From contig CAIXPL010000029.1 of assembly GCA_903921325.1 (NCBI GenBank), positions 62,001-126,000 on the forward strand: a stretch of DNA of 64,000 nt, written 5' to 3'. A program made the translations under genes and the position numbers. Source of the DNA: an uncultured Pseudomonadota bacterium. Its GTDB lineage: Bacteria; Pseudomonadota; Gammaproteobacteria; Burkholderiales; SG8-39. A model generated the notes under the pieces. It ran no database searches. It worked only from the letters and a program-made list of their open reading frames with translations, and was not told the DNA's origin. Below, piece by piece: positions 1-9,514 of the stretch; the first letter of the stretch is position 1, and each line of letters opens with the position of its first letter.

Positions 1-265
1 AACCATCCGGGGCCTGATGGGACACATATTCGGTGCCCACGTTGCCCCCCGCGCCGGGTTTGTTCTCGACCACCACCGGCTGCCCCAGGGCAACCGCCAA
101 TCGCTCCGCAAGAATGCGCGCGATCAGGTCATTCGACCCGCCCGTGGTGAGGGGCACGATGATGCGCATCGGTCGGTTCGGCCAGGATGTGCTCTGTGCC
201 TGTGAGGGCAACGCAACGGAACACATCAGCACGCCAATCAGAATGGCAGCAATTCGTCGGGCCAT
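1..265 (-). CDS. Bug-type tripartite tricarboxylate receptor (5' part)
   Basis: This is the N-terminal part (88 codons) of a periplasmic solute-binding protein of the Bug/TctC family; the rest lies beyond the left edge. A signal peptide is visible (MARR, then a hydrophobic stretch, then ending near SQAQ). It is followed by the family hallmarks: a WPNRPMRIIVP strand, a GGSNDLIAR segment and a PVVVENKPGAGG segment. The start is fixed by a GGAGGAGA ribosome site just upstream. Such receptors capture carboxylates, often for TctAB-type carriers, but many are orphans. Its ligand cannot be told from the sequence. It lies on the same strand as thiC, 167 bases downstream of it. Confidence 0.9.
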   Translation of the reverse strand, partial: MARRIAAILIGVLMCSVALPSQAQSTSWPNRPMRIIVPLTTGGSNDLIARILAERLAVALGQPVVVENKPGAGGNVGTEYVSHQAPDG

Positions 266-432
266 GGGGTGTCTCCTCCGGCTCAGGCTCATGGGGTCAC
301 GTGCCTGGTGCGCACCAAAGCGCGGCGCAGACGCGCCGGCGCATGATATAGCAACTTGCGCACAACATTGACCTGACGCCGGACACCCCGGGCGCTGTGA
401 GCGAAGTCACGCGCCTGGGATCCGCAATGCAC

Positions 433-2520
<2,088 letters not shown>

Positions 2521-2528
2521 TAGGTTAG

Positions 2529-2547
2529 CCCAATCGTCCCCATTGGG
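2529..2547. other. Perfect inverted repeat (hairpin) beside the riboswitch
   Basis: CCCAAT and ATTGGG form a six-pair stem with a seven-base loop. It lies in the divergent region between thiC and the 2791-12555 operon, just outside the riboswitch. There is no T-tract, so it is not a standard terminator. Confidence 0.4.
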
Positions 2548-2570
2548 CAATGGCAGTGGCGTGCGTGCCG

Positions 2571-2650
2571 TGCCAGTGCGTGCCAGTGCGTGCCAGTGCG
2601 TGCCTGTGCGTGCCGTGCCTGTGCGTGCCTGTGCGTGCCTGTGCCGCGCC
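2571..2650. repeat. Tandem repeat, 10-bp unit TGCC(A/T)GTGCG
   Basis: Three exact copies of TGCCAGTGCG run from 2571 to 2600. They are followed by degenerate copies of TGCCTGTGCG and TGCCGTGCC up to about 2650. The array lies between the thiC riboswitch and the first gene of the plus-strand catabolic operon, probably in that operon's promoter or leader. It resembles a small variable-number repeat. Confidence 0.85.
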
Positions 2651-2790
2651 AGCACGCGGCTACCGCTCGCGTCGCGGCGCGCTACACTTGCGCGCCTGAA
2701 AGAAATCGGTTTGGATTCATGGCGGCGCGCAAGAGGAGAGCGCACGGCGCAACGCCTGCCGATCGACTTGCCATCGCAACCGGACGCATC

Positions 2791-4125
2791 ATGCCTCGTA
2801 CGCTCACCGACAAATTGATAGCCCGCGCGTGCGGCCGTGAGACGGTCAGCCCAGGTGATCTGGTCACCTGCCAGGTCGATCTTGCGATGATGCATGACTC
2901 GGGCGGGCCGCGACGGGTCAAACCAATGCTCGAACGCCTGGGTGCCAAAGTGTGGGACCCGGACAAGATCGTATTGATCACCGATCACTACCTGCCCGCA
3001 ACCGATGCAGACTCGCGCGCAATCCAGAGCACAACACGCGACTGGGCCGCGCAGACCGGCGTGCGCCGCTTCCATGACGGGATTGGCATCTGCCATGTGG
3101 TGCTGGCCGAACAGGGACATTTGCGGCCTGGCCTGTTTGCCGTCGGCGGTGACAGTCATTCACCCACCGGGGGCGCATTCGGGTGCTACATGTTTGGCAT
3201 CGGCGCCACTGAAATGCTGGGGGTTCTGGTCACGGGTGAAATCTGGTTGCAAGTGCCCCAGACCATCTGGCTGGAATGGCGCGGTCAGCTCGGGCTTGGG
3301 CTGTGCGCCAAGGACATGATGCTTGCCATGTGCGCGCGCCTGGGCATGGATGGTGGGCGTTATCAGTCGATCGAATACTGCGGTGAGACGGTGCGCGCTC
3401 TTGGCATGCAAGAGCGCATGACCCTGTCCAACATGGCCGCCGAACTGGGCGCCCAGGCGGGCATTGTCGAGGCCGATGCGGTGACCCGCGATTACCTGCT
3501 GGCCGCTGGTGCCGGTGCAGTCGACATCGACACCTGGCGGGCCGATCCCGACGCCCGGCCCGCCGAGCACCATGTCTTCAATGCCAGCACACTTGTGCCA
3601 CAGGTGGCGGCGCCGCACAGTCCGGCCAATTCGGCGAGCGTTGATCAACAGGGCGAGCAGGTGCTCGATGTAGCCTATATCGGCGCCTGCACGGGTGCGA
3701 AGCTGGTCGATCTGCGCATGGCCGCACAGGTGTTGCGTGGCCGTCGTGTTGCCAACGGGATGCGACTGCTGGTAGGTCCGGCAAGTGCGCAGGATCAGGC
3801 GCAAGCGCAAGCCGAAGGCACGTTGAGCGCATTGATCGATGCGGGCGCCGAATTGCTGCCCAATGCCTGTGGCGCTTGCGCTGGCTACGGCGCCGGGCGT
3901 TTTGACGACGGCATTCGGGTGATTGCGTCGACGGCACGCAATTTCAAAGGCCGCATGGGTGCGGCCAGTTCGCGCATCTGGCTCGGCTCGCCCTACACCG
4001 TTGCAGCCGCCGCCGTCACGGGCCGGATCACTGATCCGCGACTGCTGCTCGATCGATACGCCGATGATGCGGCCGGTGTCGAGCGACCTTACCAGCGGGT
4101 GCACGAGAGGACCGATCATGGGTAA
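2791..4125 (+). CDS. Aconitase/3-isopropylmalate dehydratase-family large subunit
   Basis: This is the large, iron-sulphur subunit of a two-subunit hydro-lyase of the aconitase superfamily (LeuC/DmdA-like), 444 residues. The three cluster cysteines are visible as C300 in an IGACTGA segment and C360/C363 in a NACGACAG segment. The MMHDSGG segment and the GGDSHSPTGGAFG segment are family hallmarks. The start at 2791 is chosen because family members begin with a similar TLTDKLIARA segment; there is no strong ribosome site, and ATG 2719 is an alternative. The stop overlaps the small-subunit start by eight bases. The operon also holds an ABC importer, HyuBA and an epimerase, which argues for catabolism rather than leucine synthesis. 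The real substrate is unknown. Confidence 0.9.
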   Translation: MPRTLTDKLIARACGRETVSPGDLVTCQVDLAMMHDSGGPRRVKPMLERLGAKVWDPDKIVLITDHYLPATDADSRAIQSTTRDWAAQTGVRRFHDGIGICHVVLAEQGHLRPGLFAVGGDSHSPTGGAFGCYMFGIGATEMLGVLVTGEIWLQVPQTIWLEWRGQLGLGLCAKDMMLAMCARLGMDGGRYQSIEYCGETVRALGMQERMTLSNMAAELGAQAGIVEADAVTRDYLLAAGAGAVDIDTWRADPDARPAEHHVFNASTLVPQVAAPHSPANSASVDQQGEQVLDVAYIGACTGAKLVDLRMAAQVLRGRRVANGMRLLVGPASAQDQAQAQAEGTLSALIDAGAELLPNACGACAGYGAGRFDDGIRVIASTARNFKGRMGAASSRIWLGSPYTVAAAAVTGRITDPRLLLDRYADDAAGVERPYQRVHERTDHG

Positions 4126-4747
4126 GGCCTGGGTGTTTGAAGGCAGCGTCGATACCGATGTGCTGGCCCCAGGTCAGTACATGAAATTCGGCATAGAGGA
4201 AATCGCGCGTCACTGCATGGAATCGATCGAACCACGCTTTGCCCGTGAAGTTCGCCCGGGTGATGTGGTGGTGGGGCCACGCAACTTTGGCCTGGGCTCA
4301 TCACGTGAGCAGGCGCCCGCAGCGCTGCGCCAGTTAGGCGTTGCTGCGGTGCTCGCGCCCAGCTTTGCCGGATTGTTCTACCGCAATGCTGTCAATGTCG
4401 GCCTGCTGCTGCTTGAATGCGCTGACTGCGGAAGCATCAGACCCGATGATCAGATCGAGGTCGATGCCGCCGCGGGCTTGGTGCACAACCGTACGCAAGG
4501 TCACCAGATCACCTGTCGTGCACTGCCTGCGCACTTGCGATCGGTGATCGAAGCAGGCGGCCTCTTGCCGTGGCTTGAGCAGCGTATGGCCAAGGGTGAC
4601 ATACCGGCTCAGACTGCGCCGCGGCGGTCTGCCCGGTCGCCAGCCGATTCAACGCCTGCGTCGCCGCCCCGCTCAGACTCCGGCGCCGTTCCGGACCCAA
4701 TGCCTGGTTCAGCGTCTGGTTCAACAGTGGATGCCACTCGTGGTTGA
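4118..4747 (+). CDS. Aconitase/3-isopropylmalate dehydratase-family small subunit
   Basis: This LeuD/DmdB-like swivel-domain subunit (209 residues) should complete the active site of the hydro-lyase formed with the preceding gene. It has a DTDVLAPGQY segment near residue 12 and GPRNFGLGSSREQAP at about 53-67, matching the family's NFG-GSSRE substrate-binding loop. The catalytic core ends near residue 155. The last 55 residues are a Ser/Ala/Pro/Arg-rich, probably disordered tail not usual for LeuD. The ATG at 4118 overlaps the large-subunit stop, which suggests translational coupling. The 3' end overlaps the next gene by 17 bases. Confidence 0.88.
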   Translation: MGKAWVFEGSVDTDVLAPGQYMKFGIEEIARHCMESIEPRFAREVRPGDVVVGPRNFGLGSSREQAPAALRQLGVAAVLAPSFAGLFYRNAVNVGLLLLECADCGSIRPDDQIEVDAAAGLVHNRTQGHQITCRALPAHLRSVIEAGGLLPWLEQRMAKGDIPAQTAPRRSARSPADSTPASPPRSDSGAVPDPMPGSASGSTVDATRG

Positions 4748-5543
4748 TCAATCGCCATCCGCTGCGACTGGCATACGACTGTCCGCCGTCGAGAAGTGGT
4801 ACGGCTCCGCCCAACAGCCGGTGCATGCGTTGAGCGCAACCGATCTGGACATCGCCGCCGGTGAACTGGTGGTGCTGCTAGGCCCCTCGGGCTGCGGCAA
4901 GACCACACTGCTACGCATGCTCGGCGGCCTGATACGCCCGACCCATGGTGACATTGCCATCGGCTCGCGCACACTGTGGTCGGCCGACCAGCGCGACGGC
5001 ACAAGCATGGCGGAACTGGGTCTGGTGTTTCAGGAGCCCAATCTATTCCCCTGGCTCACCGTAGCGCAAAACATCGCCCTGCCCCTCGAATTGCGCGGCG
5101 TCCCCGCAGCGGAGCGCATCCGGCGTGCCGCCGAATTGGCCGCACTGGTTGGCATTCAGGGATTCGAGCAACGCTGGCCGCGTGAACTCTCTGGCGGCAT
5201 GCGTCAACGCGCGGCCATCGCCCGGTCACTCGCGCACGACCCGCGCATTCTGCTGATGGACGAGCCCTTTGGCGCGCTCGATGCGATGACCCGTGATGCG
5301 ATGAATCTTGAATTGCAACGCATCTGGATGGCCACCGGCAAGACCATTGTACTGGTCACCCATTCGATCACCGAGGCCGTGTTCCTTGCCGATCGCATCG
5401 TCCTGCTCTCACCGCGCCCGGGTCGTATCGACTGGATCTGCCCAGTCGAGTTTGCGCGGCCCCGCGCGATCGAGCTGCAATCAGAGGGTGCGTTCCAGGC
5501 ACTGGCCAGTGCCTTGCGCAAACGCCTGCAGGCCATGGCATGA
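4731..5543 (+). CDS. ABC transporter ATP-binding protein (nitrate/sulfonate/taurine type)
   Basis: This is the cytoplasmic ATPase of an SsuB/TauB-like importer, 270 residues. It shows Walker A GPSGCGKT at 51-58, a Q-loop at VFQEPNLFPWLT, the LSGGMRQR signature at about 153-160, Walker B ILLMDE at 173-178 and the H-loop in LVTHSITEA. ATG 4731 is used here; GTG 4740 in the same frame is also possible. It overlaps the preceding gene by 17 bases and the permease gene by the ATGA motif at 5540. The substrate is presumably what the neighbouring HyuBA and hydro-lyase act on. Confidence 0.9.
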   Translation: MPLVVDQSPSAATGIRLSAVEKWYGSAQQPVHALSATDLDIAAGELVVLLGPSGCGKTTLLRMLGGLIRPTHGDIAIGSRTLWSADQRDGTSMAELGLVFQEPNLFPWLTVAQNIALPLELRGVPAAERIRRAAELAALVGIQGFEQRWPRELSGGMRQRAAIARSLAHDPRILLMDEPFGALDAMTRDAMNLELQRIWMATGKTIVLVTHSITEAVFLADRIVLLSPRPGRIDWICPVEFARPRAIELQSEGAFQALASALRKRLQAMA

Positions 5544-6445
5544 CACAACAAGGTTTGACACAACGAGGCACGGCGCAAAAGAGCGTGCAGCAAGAGGACA
5601 TGACAAAAGAGGGCATCACAGGAGAGGCGCTTCGCAGTGCGCCCCTGCGCCAGCGACGCACCGCGGGCGCCCTGTTGCCCTGGGTTACCACGCCGGCGCT
5701 CGTGCTCGTACTCGTGCTCGCCTGGCATGCCTATGTCGAGCGTAGCGGGATATCTGCGTTCATCCTTCCGCCCCCGGCGGCGGTCTGGGACGCCTGGACC
5801 GGGTTGATCATCGCGACGCAGACCTGGCGCCATACCGCTGCCACTGTGTACGAGACACTGGCTGGGTTCTTCTGGGCCAGTCTGATTGGCGTTGGCCTGG
5901 GCGTGATGATCGGACGGATACGCTGGCTTGAGCGGGTCATCAACCCGTTTGTGATTGCCACACAGGTGGTGCCCAAAGTCGCCCTGGTGCCGTTGCTGAT
6001 CGTCTGGTTCGGCTTTGGCATGCCCTCCAAGATAGTGATCGCCGCGATCTTCGCGTTCTTTCCGATTCTCACCAACACTGTGCTCGGGGTGAAATCGCTC
6101 GACCCGGGTCACCGTGATGTGATGATCAGCCTGAATGCCAGCCGGCTGTGGGTGTTTCGCCGCCTGGAGTTACCCAGCGCGATGCCCTATATCCTGAGCG
6201 GCATGGAGGTGGGCATCGTGCTGGGGCTGATCGGCGCGGTGGTCGGTGAATATCTGGGCGGCAATACCGGATTGGGCTATCTGCTGGTGGCGCGCATGAA
6301 TGCCTATGAAACCGACATGCTGTTTGCCGTCATCGTCCATATGACCATGGTCGGTTTCGTGTTCTACTTTGGTATCGGCGCGGTGCGCCAATTGCTGATT
6401 CCCTGGCATGAGTCGGTCGCCTCCGACCATAAGACACGTTCATGA
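5540..6445 (+). CDS. ABC transporter permease (SsuC/TauC-like)
   Basis: This is the inner-membrane permease of the importer, 301 residues with about six hydrophobic segments. The EAA-type coupling loop is recognisable in the stretch around LNASRLWVFRRLELPSAMPY. The N-terminal 45 residues before the first membrane segment are Gln/Thr-rich and hydrophilic. At DNA level they begin with two 15-base near-repeats of TGACACAAC(A/G)AGG. The start shares ATGA with the ATPase gene and the stop shares ATGA with the binding-protein gene, so the three genes are translationally coupled. Confidence 0.9.
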   Translation: MTQQGLTQRGTAQKSVQQEDMTKEGITGEALRSAPLRQRRTAGALLPWVTTPALVLVLVLAWHAYVERSGISAFILPPPAAVWDAWTGLIIATQTWRHTAATVYETLAGFFWASLIGVGLGVMIGRIRWLERVINPFVIATQVVPKVALVPLLIVWFGFGMPSKIVIAAIFAFFPILTNTVLGVKSLDPGHRDVMISLNASRLWVFRRLELPSAMPYILSGMEVGIVLGLIGAVVGEYLGGNTGLGYLLVARMNAYETDMLFAVIVHMTMVGFVFYFGIGAVRQLLIPWHESVASDHKTRS

Positions 6446-7587
6446 TCAATCGACGCGACTTCCTCGCCACCGGCAGCCTGCTTGGCACGCTTGGCGCAGG
6501 ATTGAATCCCCTGACAGCCCTGGCGCAGAGCGATCGCGCCCGTGCGTCCTCGTCGACATCGGGCGCATCCGCTACGGGGGCATCCACCTCGGGTGCGTCG
6601 GCTTCAGGCACACCGCCTCCGGGTGCGTCCGCTGCAAATGCCTCAACGACGGGTGCGTCTGTGACCGGTGCCCCGCTGATCGCCATGACCCCGTTTGGAT
6701 TCATCGCGGATTTTCTTGAAATGATGAACGCCGTTTCGGGCGGACATTTCAAACGCAGCGGCCTCGACATCCAGCTGCTCGGCGGGGCCGGCGCGGCGGC
6801 TTCGCTCCAGCAACTACTGGCAGGGCGTGTGACCTTTGTGCGCGGGACCGGTCTCGATACCATCAAGATCGCCGCGCAGGGTCAGCCGGTGGTCTCGATT
6901 GCCACGCTCTATCAAACCGGTTACTGGTATGTCATGAGCGCAAAGTCCAGTCCGATCACCAGCGCCGAAGCGCTCAGGGGACGCACGATTGGTATCGTGT
7001 CAGTGAAAGGTTCAACCGAGAACTACCTCGATCTGATGCTCGCCAAGGTCGGATTGCCGCCTGAGTCGGTGCGACGCGAAGTCGTTGGCAACAGCCCGGG
7101 GGCGTTCGGGCTGATCAGCCAGGGACGCATCGATGGATTCATTGCATCGGCCTCGGTGCTCGCGACACTGCGGGCAAAAAAGCTACCGGTGGAAGCGTTT
7201 GACTGTGATCGCTATGCCTCGATCCCGGCACAGTGCTACCTCACCACGCGAGCAACCATCCAGAACGAGCCGGTCCGGGTCCGACAATTCGTCCAGGCGC
7301 TCAGAGCGTCGGCCGAGGAGATGTTGAGTGGCGATTACTTTGCGATCCTCGATCGTGCGGCGCGCGAGTTCGAGATCACCGGACTGCGCGATCGCGAAGA
7401 GCTGGCGATTGCTTTTGAGATCGTGAAGCAATCCTGGCTATCGACTGGCCGGGCCAACCTGATGCGTAACCGTCCCGAGCAATGGCGTGGTGCGGCACAG
7501 GCGATTACTGCCGCCGGCTTGGCCGACGCGCGCATGCCCGATCGCATGTACACCAACGAGTTTGTCGATCCACCGGCGCGCGTCTGA
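6442..7587 (+). CDS. ABC transporter substrate-binding protein, NMT1/THI5-like, Tat-exported
   Basis: This is the periplasmic binding protein of the importer (SsuA/NMT1/THI5-like), 381 residues. The N-terminus INRRDFLATG is a twin-arginine signal (R4, R5), with a likely cleavage site after ALA near residue 28. Residues 34-78 form a linker built of repeated GAS and STSG units rich in Gly, Ala, Ser and Thr. The binding domain follows, with a PFGFIADF segment and a GGAGAAASLQQLLAGRVTF segment. The linker is unusual for the family. The gene follows the permease gene with an ATGA overlap. Although THI5-like and close to thiC, it is not under the riboswitch. Confidence 0.88.
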   Translation: MINRRDFLATGSLLGTLGAGLNPLTALAQSDRARASSSTSGASATGASTSGASASGTPPPGASAANASTTGASVTGAPLIAMTPFGFIADFLEMMNAVSGGHFKRSGLDIQLLGGAGAAASLQQLLAGRVTFVRGTGLDTIKIAAQGQPVVSIATLYQTGYWYVMSAKSSPITSAEALRGRTIGIVSVKGSTENYLDLMLAKVGLPPESVRREVVGNSPGAFGLISQGRIDGFIASASVLATLRAKKLPVEAFDCDRYASIPAQCYLTTRATIQNEPVRVRQFVQALRASAEEMLSGDYFAILDRAAREFEITGLRDREELAIAFEIVKQSWLSTGRANLMRNRPEQWRGAAQAITAAGLADARMPDRMYTNEFVDPPARV

Positions 7588-7597
7588 GTCGACTTTC

Positions 7598-9514
7598 ATG
7601 AGCACCCGTCGCCCGCCATCGCCTGCCATCGAGAGCCATCCTGACCTCGGGCGTGCGCCCGCCGCGCGCAAGGCTGGCACACCTCGCAAGCAGCGCAGCA
7701 CTACAGGTGCCGCGATCGACCCGGTGACGCTGGCCGTGCTCAATGGACGCCTGGAGCAGATCGCCGACGAAATGGACGCAACGCTTTTTCGCGCTGCGTT
7801 CAATCCCATCATCGCCGAGGCGCACGATGCCTCGCACGGGTTGTACGACGCCAACAATGGCGAAACGCTGGTGCAAGGAAAAAGCGGTCTGCCGATCTTT
7901 GTCGGTGCCATGTCCTTTGCGGTACGACTGGTGATCGATCGATTTGGTAGCGAATTGGCCGATGGCGATGTTTTCATTTTCAATGATGCCTATGAAGGCG
8001 GCACTCATTTCAATGATGTAAAACTGGTACGGCCCTTTTTCTACCGAGGCGAGTTGTTCTGCCACCTGGCCTCGGTCGGCCATTGGCACGACGTGGGCGG
8101 TAATGTGCCGGGCAACTACAACCCGGTGGCCACTGAATGCTTTCAGGAGGCGTTCTTTCTGCCCCCGGTACGGCTGTATGCCGGCGGCATCTTTCGACCC
8201 GACATACTGGCTATCCTCACTGCCAATTCGCGGCTCCCCAAGAGCGTGTATGGCGATCTGAACGGCCAGGTGAATGCACTTGAACTGGGCGTACGCCGCC
8301 TCACCGAGCTGCTCGATCACTATGGCGTGGCCACGGTACGCCAGGCCTTCAGCGAATTGCGCGCACGTGCGGTGCGGCTGATGCGCGAGAACATTGCGTC
8401 ACTGCCCGACGGACACTATAGCTGCACCGATTATCTGGACAACGATGGCAGCGTGGATCGCGCACTACCCATCGTGCTGGATATTGACAAGCGCGGCAGC
8501 GGCTTGCGGCTGGATTTCTCGCGCTCGGCGGCCGCCTGCGCTGGCCCGGTAAACATCTCGCGCGCCACAACGATTGCTGCCTGCTATGTCGCTCTAAAGC
8601 ACCTGTTCCCGGATGTCCCTGCCAATGCCGGCGTGCTCGATCCCATCGACATCGTGATCGCACCGGGCAGCCTGCTTGACGCACGCGCGCCGCGACCTGT
8701 CGGCGGTTATACCGAGACCATCCTGCGCATCATCGATGTGATCTTCGGTGCCTTGGCGGCGGCGGCGCCGGACCGGGTCAATGGCATGGCCTATGGCACC
8801 ATCAATGCCTTGTCAATCGCCGGTCATCGGGCCAATGGCAGCCGCTGGGTGATGTTCTCGTTCTTCGGCGGCGGCCACGGTGGGCATCCGTCCGGGGACG
8901 GTCTCAATCACGGCAATGCCCCGATATCCACCGCCACCATCCCACCCCTCGAGATACTTGAGGCGGCCTATCCGATTGCCTTTACCCAATGGTCCTTGCG
9001 GCCTGACTCGGGTGGCAAAGGTCAGTATCGAGGTGGCCTCGGTGCAATTTATGAAATTGAGCTTCTGGAGAGCGAAGCCGAAGCGTTCTTCTTTGGCGAG
9101 CGGGCGCGCTTCGCACCACAGGGTGTCCTGGGCGGTGGACCCGGTGCGTTGAATCGATTCGACTATCAATCCGGTGGGCGCTGGCACAGCCCGCCGCTCG
9201 GTTCAAAAATGGTCGGAATCCATCTGCAGCGCGGCGAGCGGATTCGTCTGCAATCACCGGGTGGCGGTGGTTATGGCCCGCCACGCAAACGCAGTGCCAG
9301 AGCGAAAGCCGAGGATTTGCGCCAAGGCTATGTCAGCGCCGATGATCAACCCTCAAATGAACCGGCGCGACGGCGTGCCACCACTCAGACTCCGGGCAAG
9401 TCGGCGCCAGCCAGATACCATGGTCCGGTTGCTGGCGCAGCATCGAACGAACGCGCCCGGGCAGCGGCACAAGCGCCCACAGGGGTAGCGTCCCGGCGCC
9501 GGCGTACAACATGA
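7598..9514 (+). CDS. hyuB: Hydantoinase/oxoprolinase subunit B family protein (HyuB)
   Basis: This is the B subunit of an ATP-dependent N-methylhydantoinase/5-oxoprolinase-type amidohydrolase, 638 residues. Family features are IDPVTLAVLNGRLEQIADEM near residue 40, NDAYEGGTHFNDV, and the C-terminal GGGGYGPP segment. About 38 basic, Pro-rich residues precede the catalytic domain and about 80 Ala/Arg-rich residues follow it; both look like low-complexity extensions. It starts ten bases after the binding-protein gene and ends with an ATGA overlap into hyuA. The true substrate (a cyclic imide or lactam, or a carboxylation substrate as in acetone carboxylase relatives) cannot be fixed. Confidence 0.9.
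   Translation: MSTRRPPSPAIESHPDLGRAPAARKAGTPRKQRSTTGAAIDPVTLAVLNGRLEQIADEMDATLFRAAFNPIIAEAHDASHGLYDANNGETLVQGKSGLPIFVGAMSFAVRLVIDRFGSELADGDVFIFNDAYEGGTHFNDVKLVRPFFYRGELFCHLASVGHWHDVGGNVPGNYNPVATECFQEAFFLPPVRLYAGGIFRPDILAILTANSRLPKSVYGDLNGQVNALELGVRRLTELLDHYGVATVRQAFSELRARAVRLMRENIASLPDGHYSCTDYLDNDGSVDRALPIVLDIDKRGSGLRLDFSRSAAACAGPVNISRATTIAACYVALKHLFPDVPANAGVLDPIDIVIAPGSLLDARAPRPVGGYTETILRIIDVIFGALAAAAPDRVNGMAYGTINALSIAGHRANGSRWVMFSFFGGGHGGHPSGDGLNHGNAPISTATIPPLEILEAAYPIAFTQWSLRPDSGGKGQYRGGLGAIYEIELLESEAEAFFFGERARFAPQGVLGGGPGALNRFDYQSGGRWHSPPLGSKMVGIHLQRGERIRLQSPGGGGYGPPRKRSARAKAEDLRQGYVSADDQPSNEPARRRATTQTPGKSAPARYHGPVAGAASNERARAAAQAPTGVASRRRRTT

Noticed and set aside
2529-2547. Hairpin beside the riboswitch as terminator
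   Set aside because: No T-tract, and it lies upstream of the aptamer relative to thiC.
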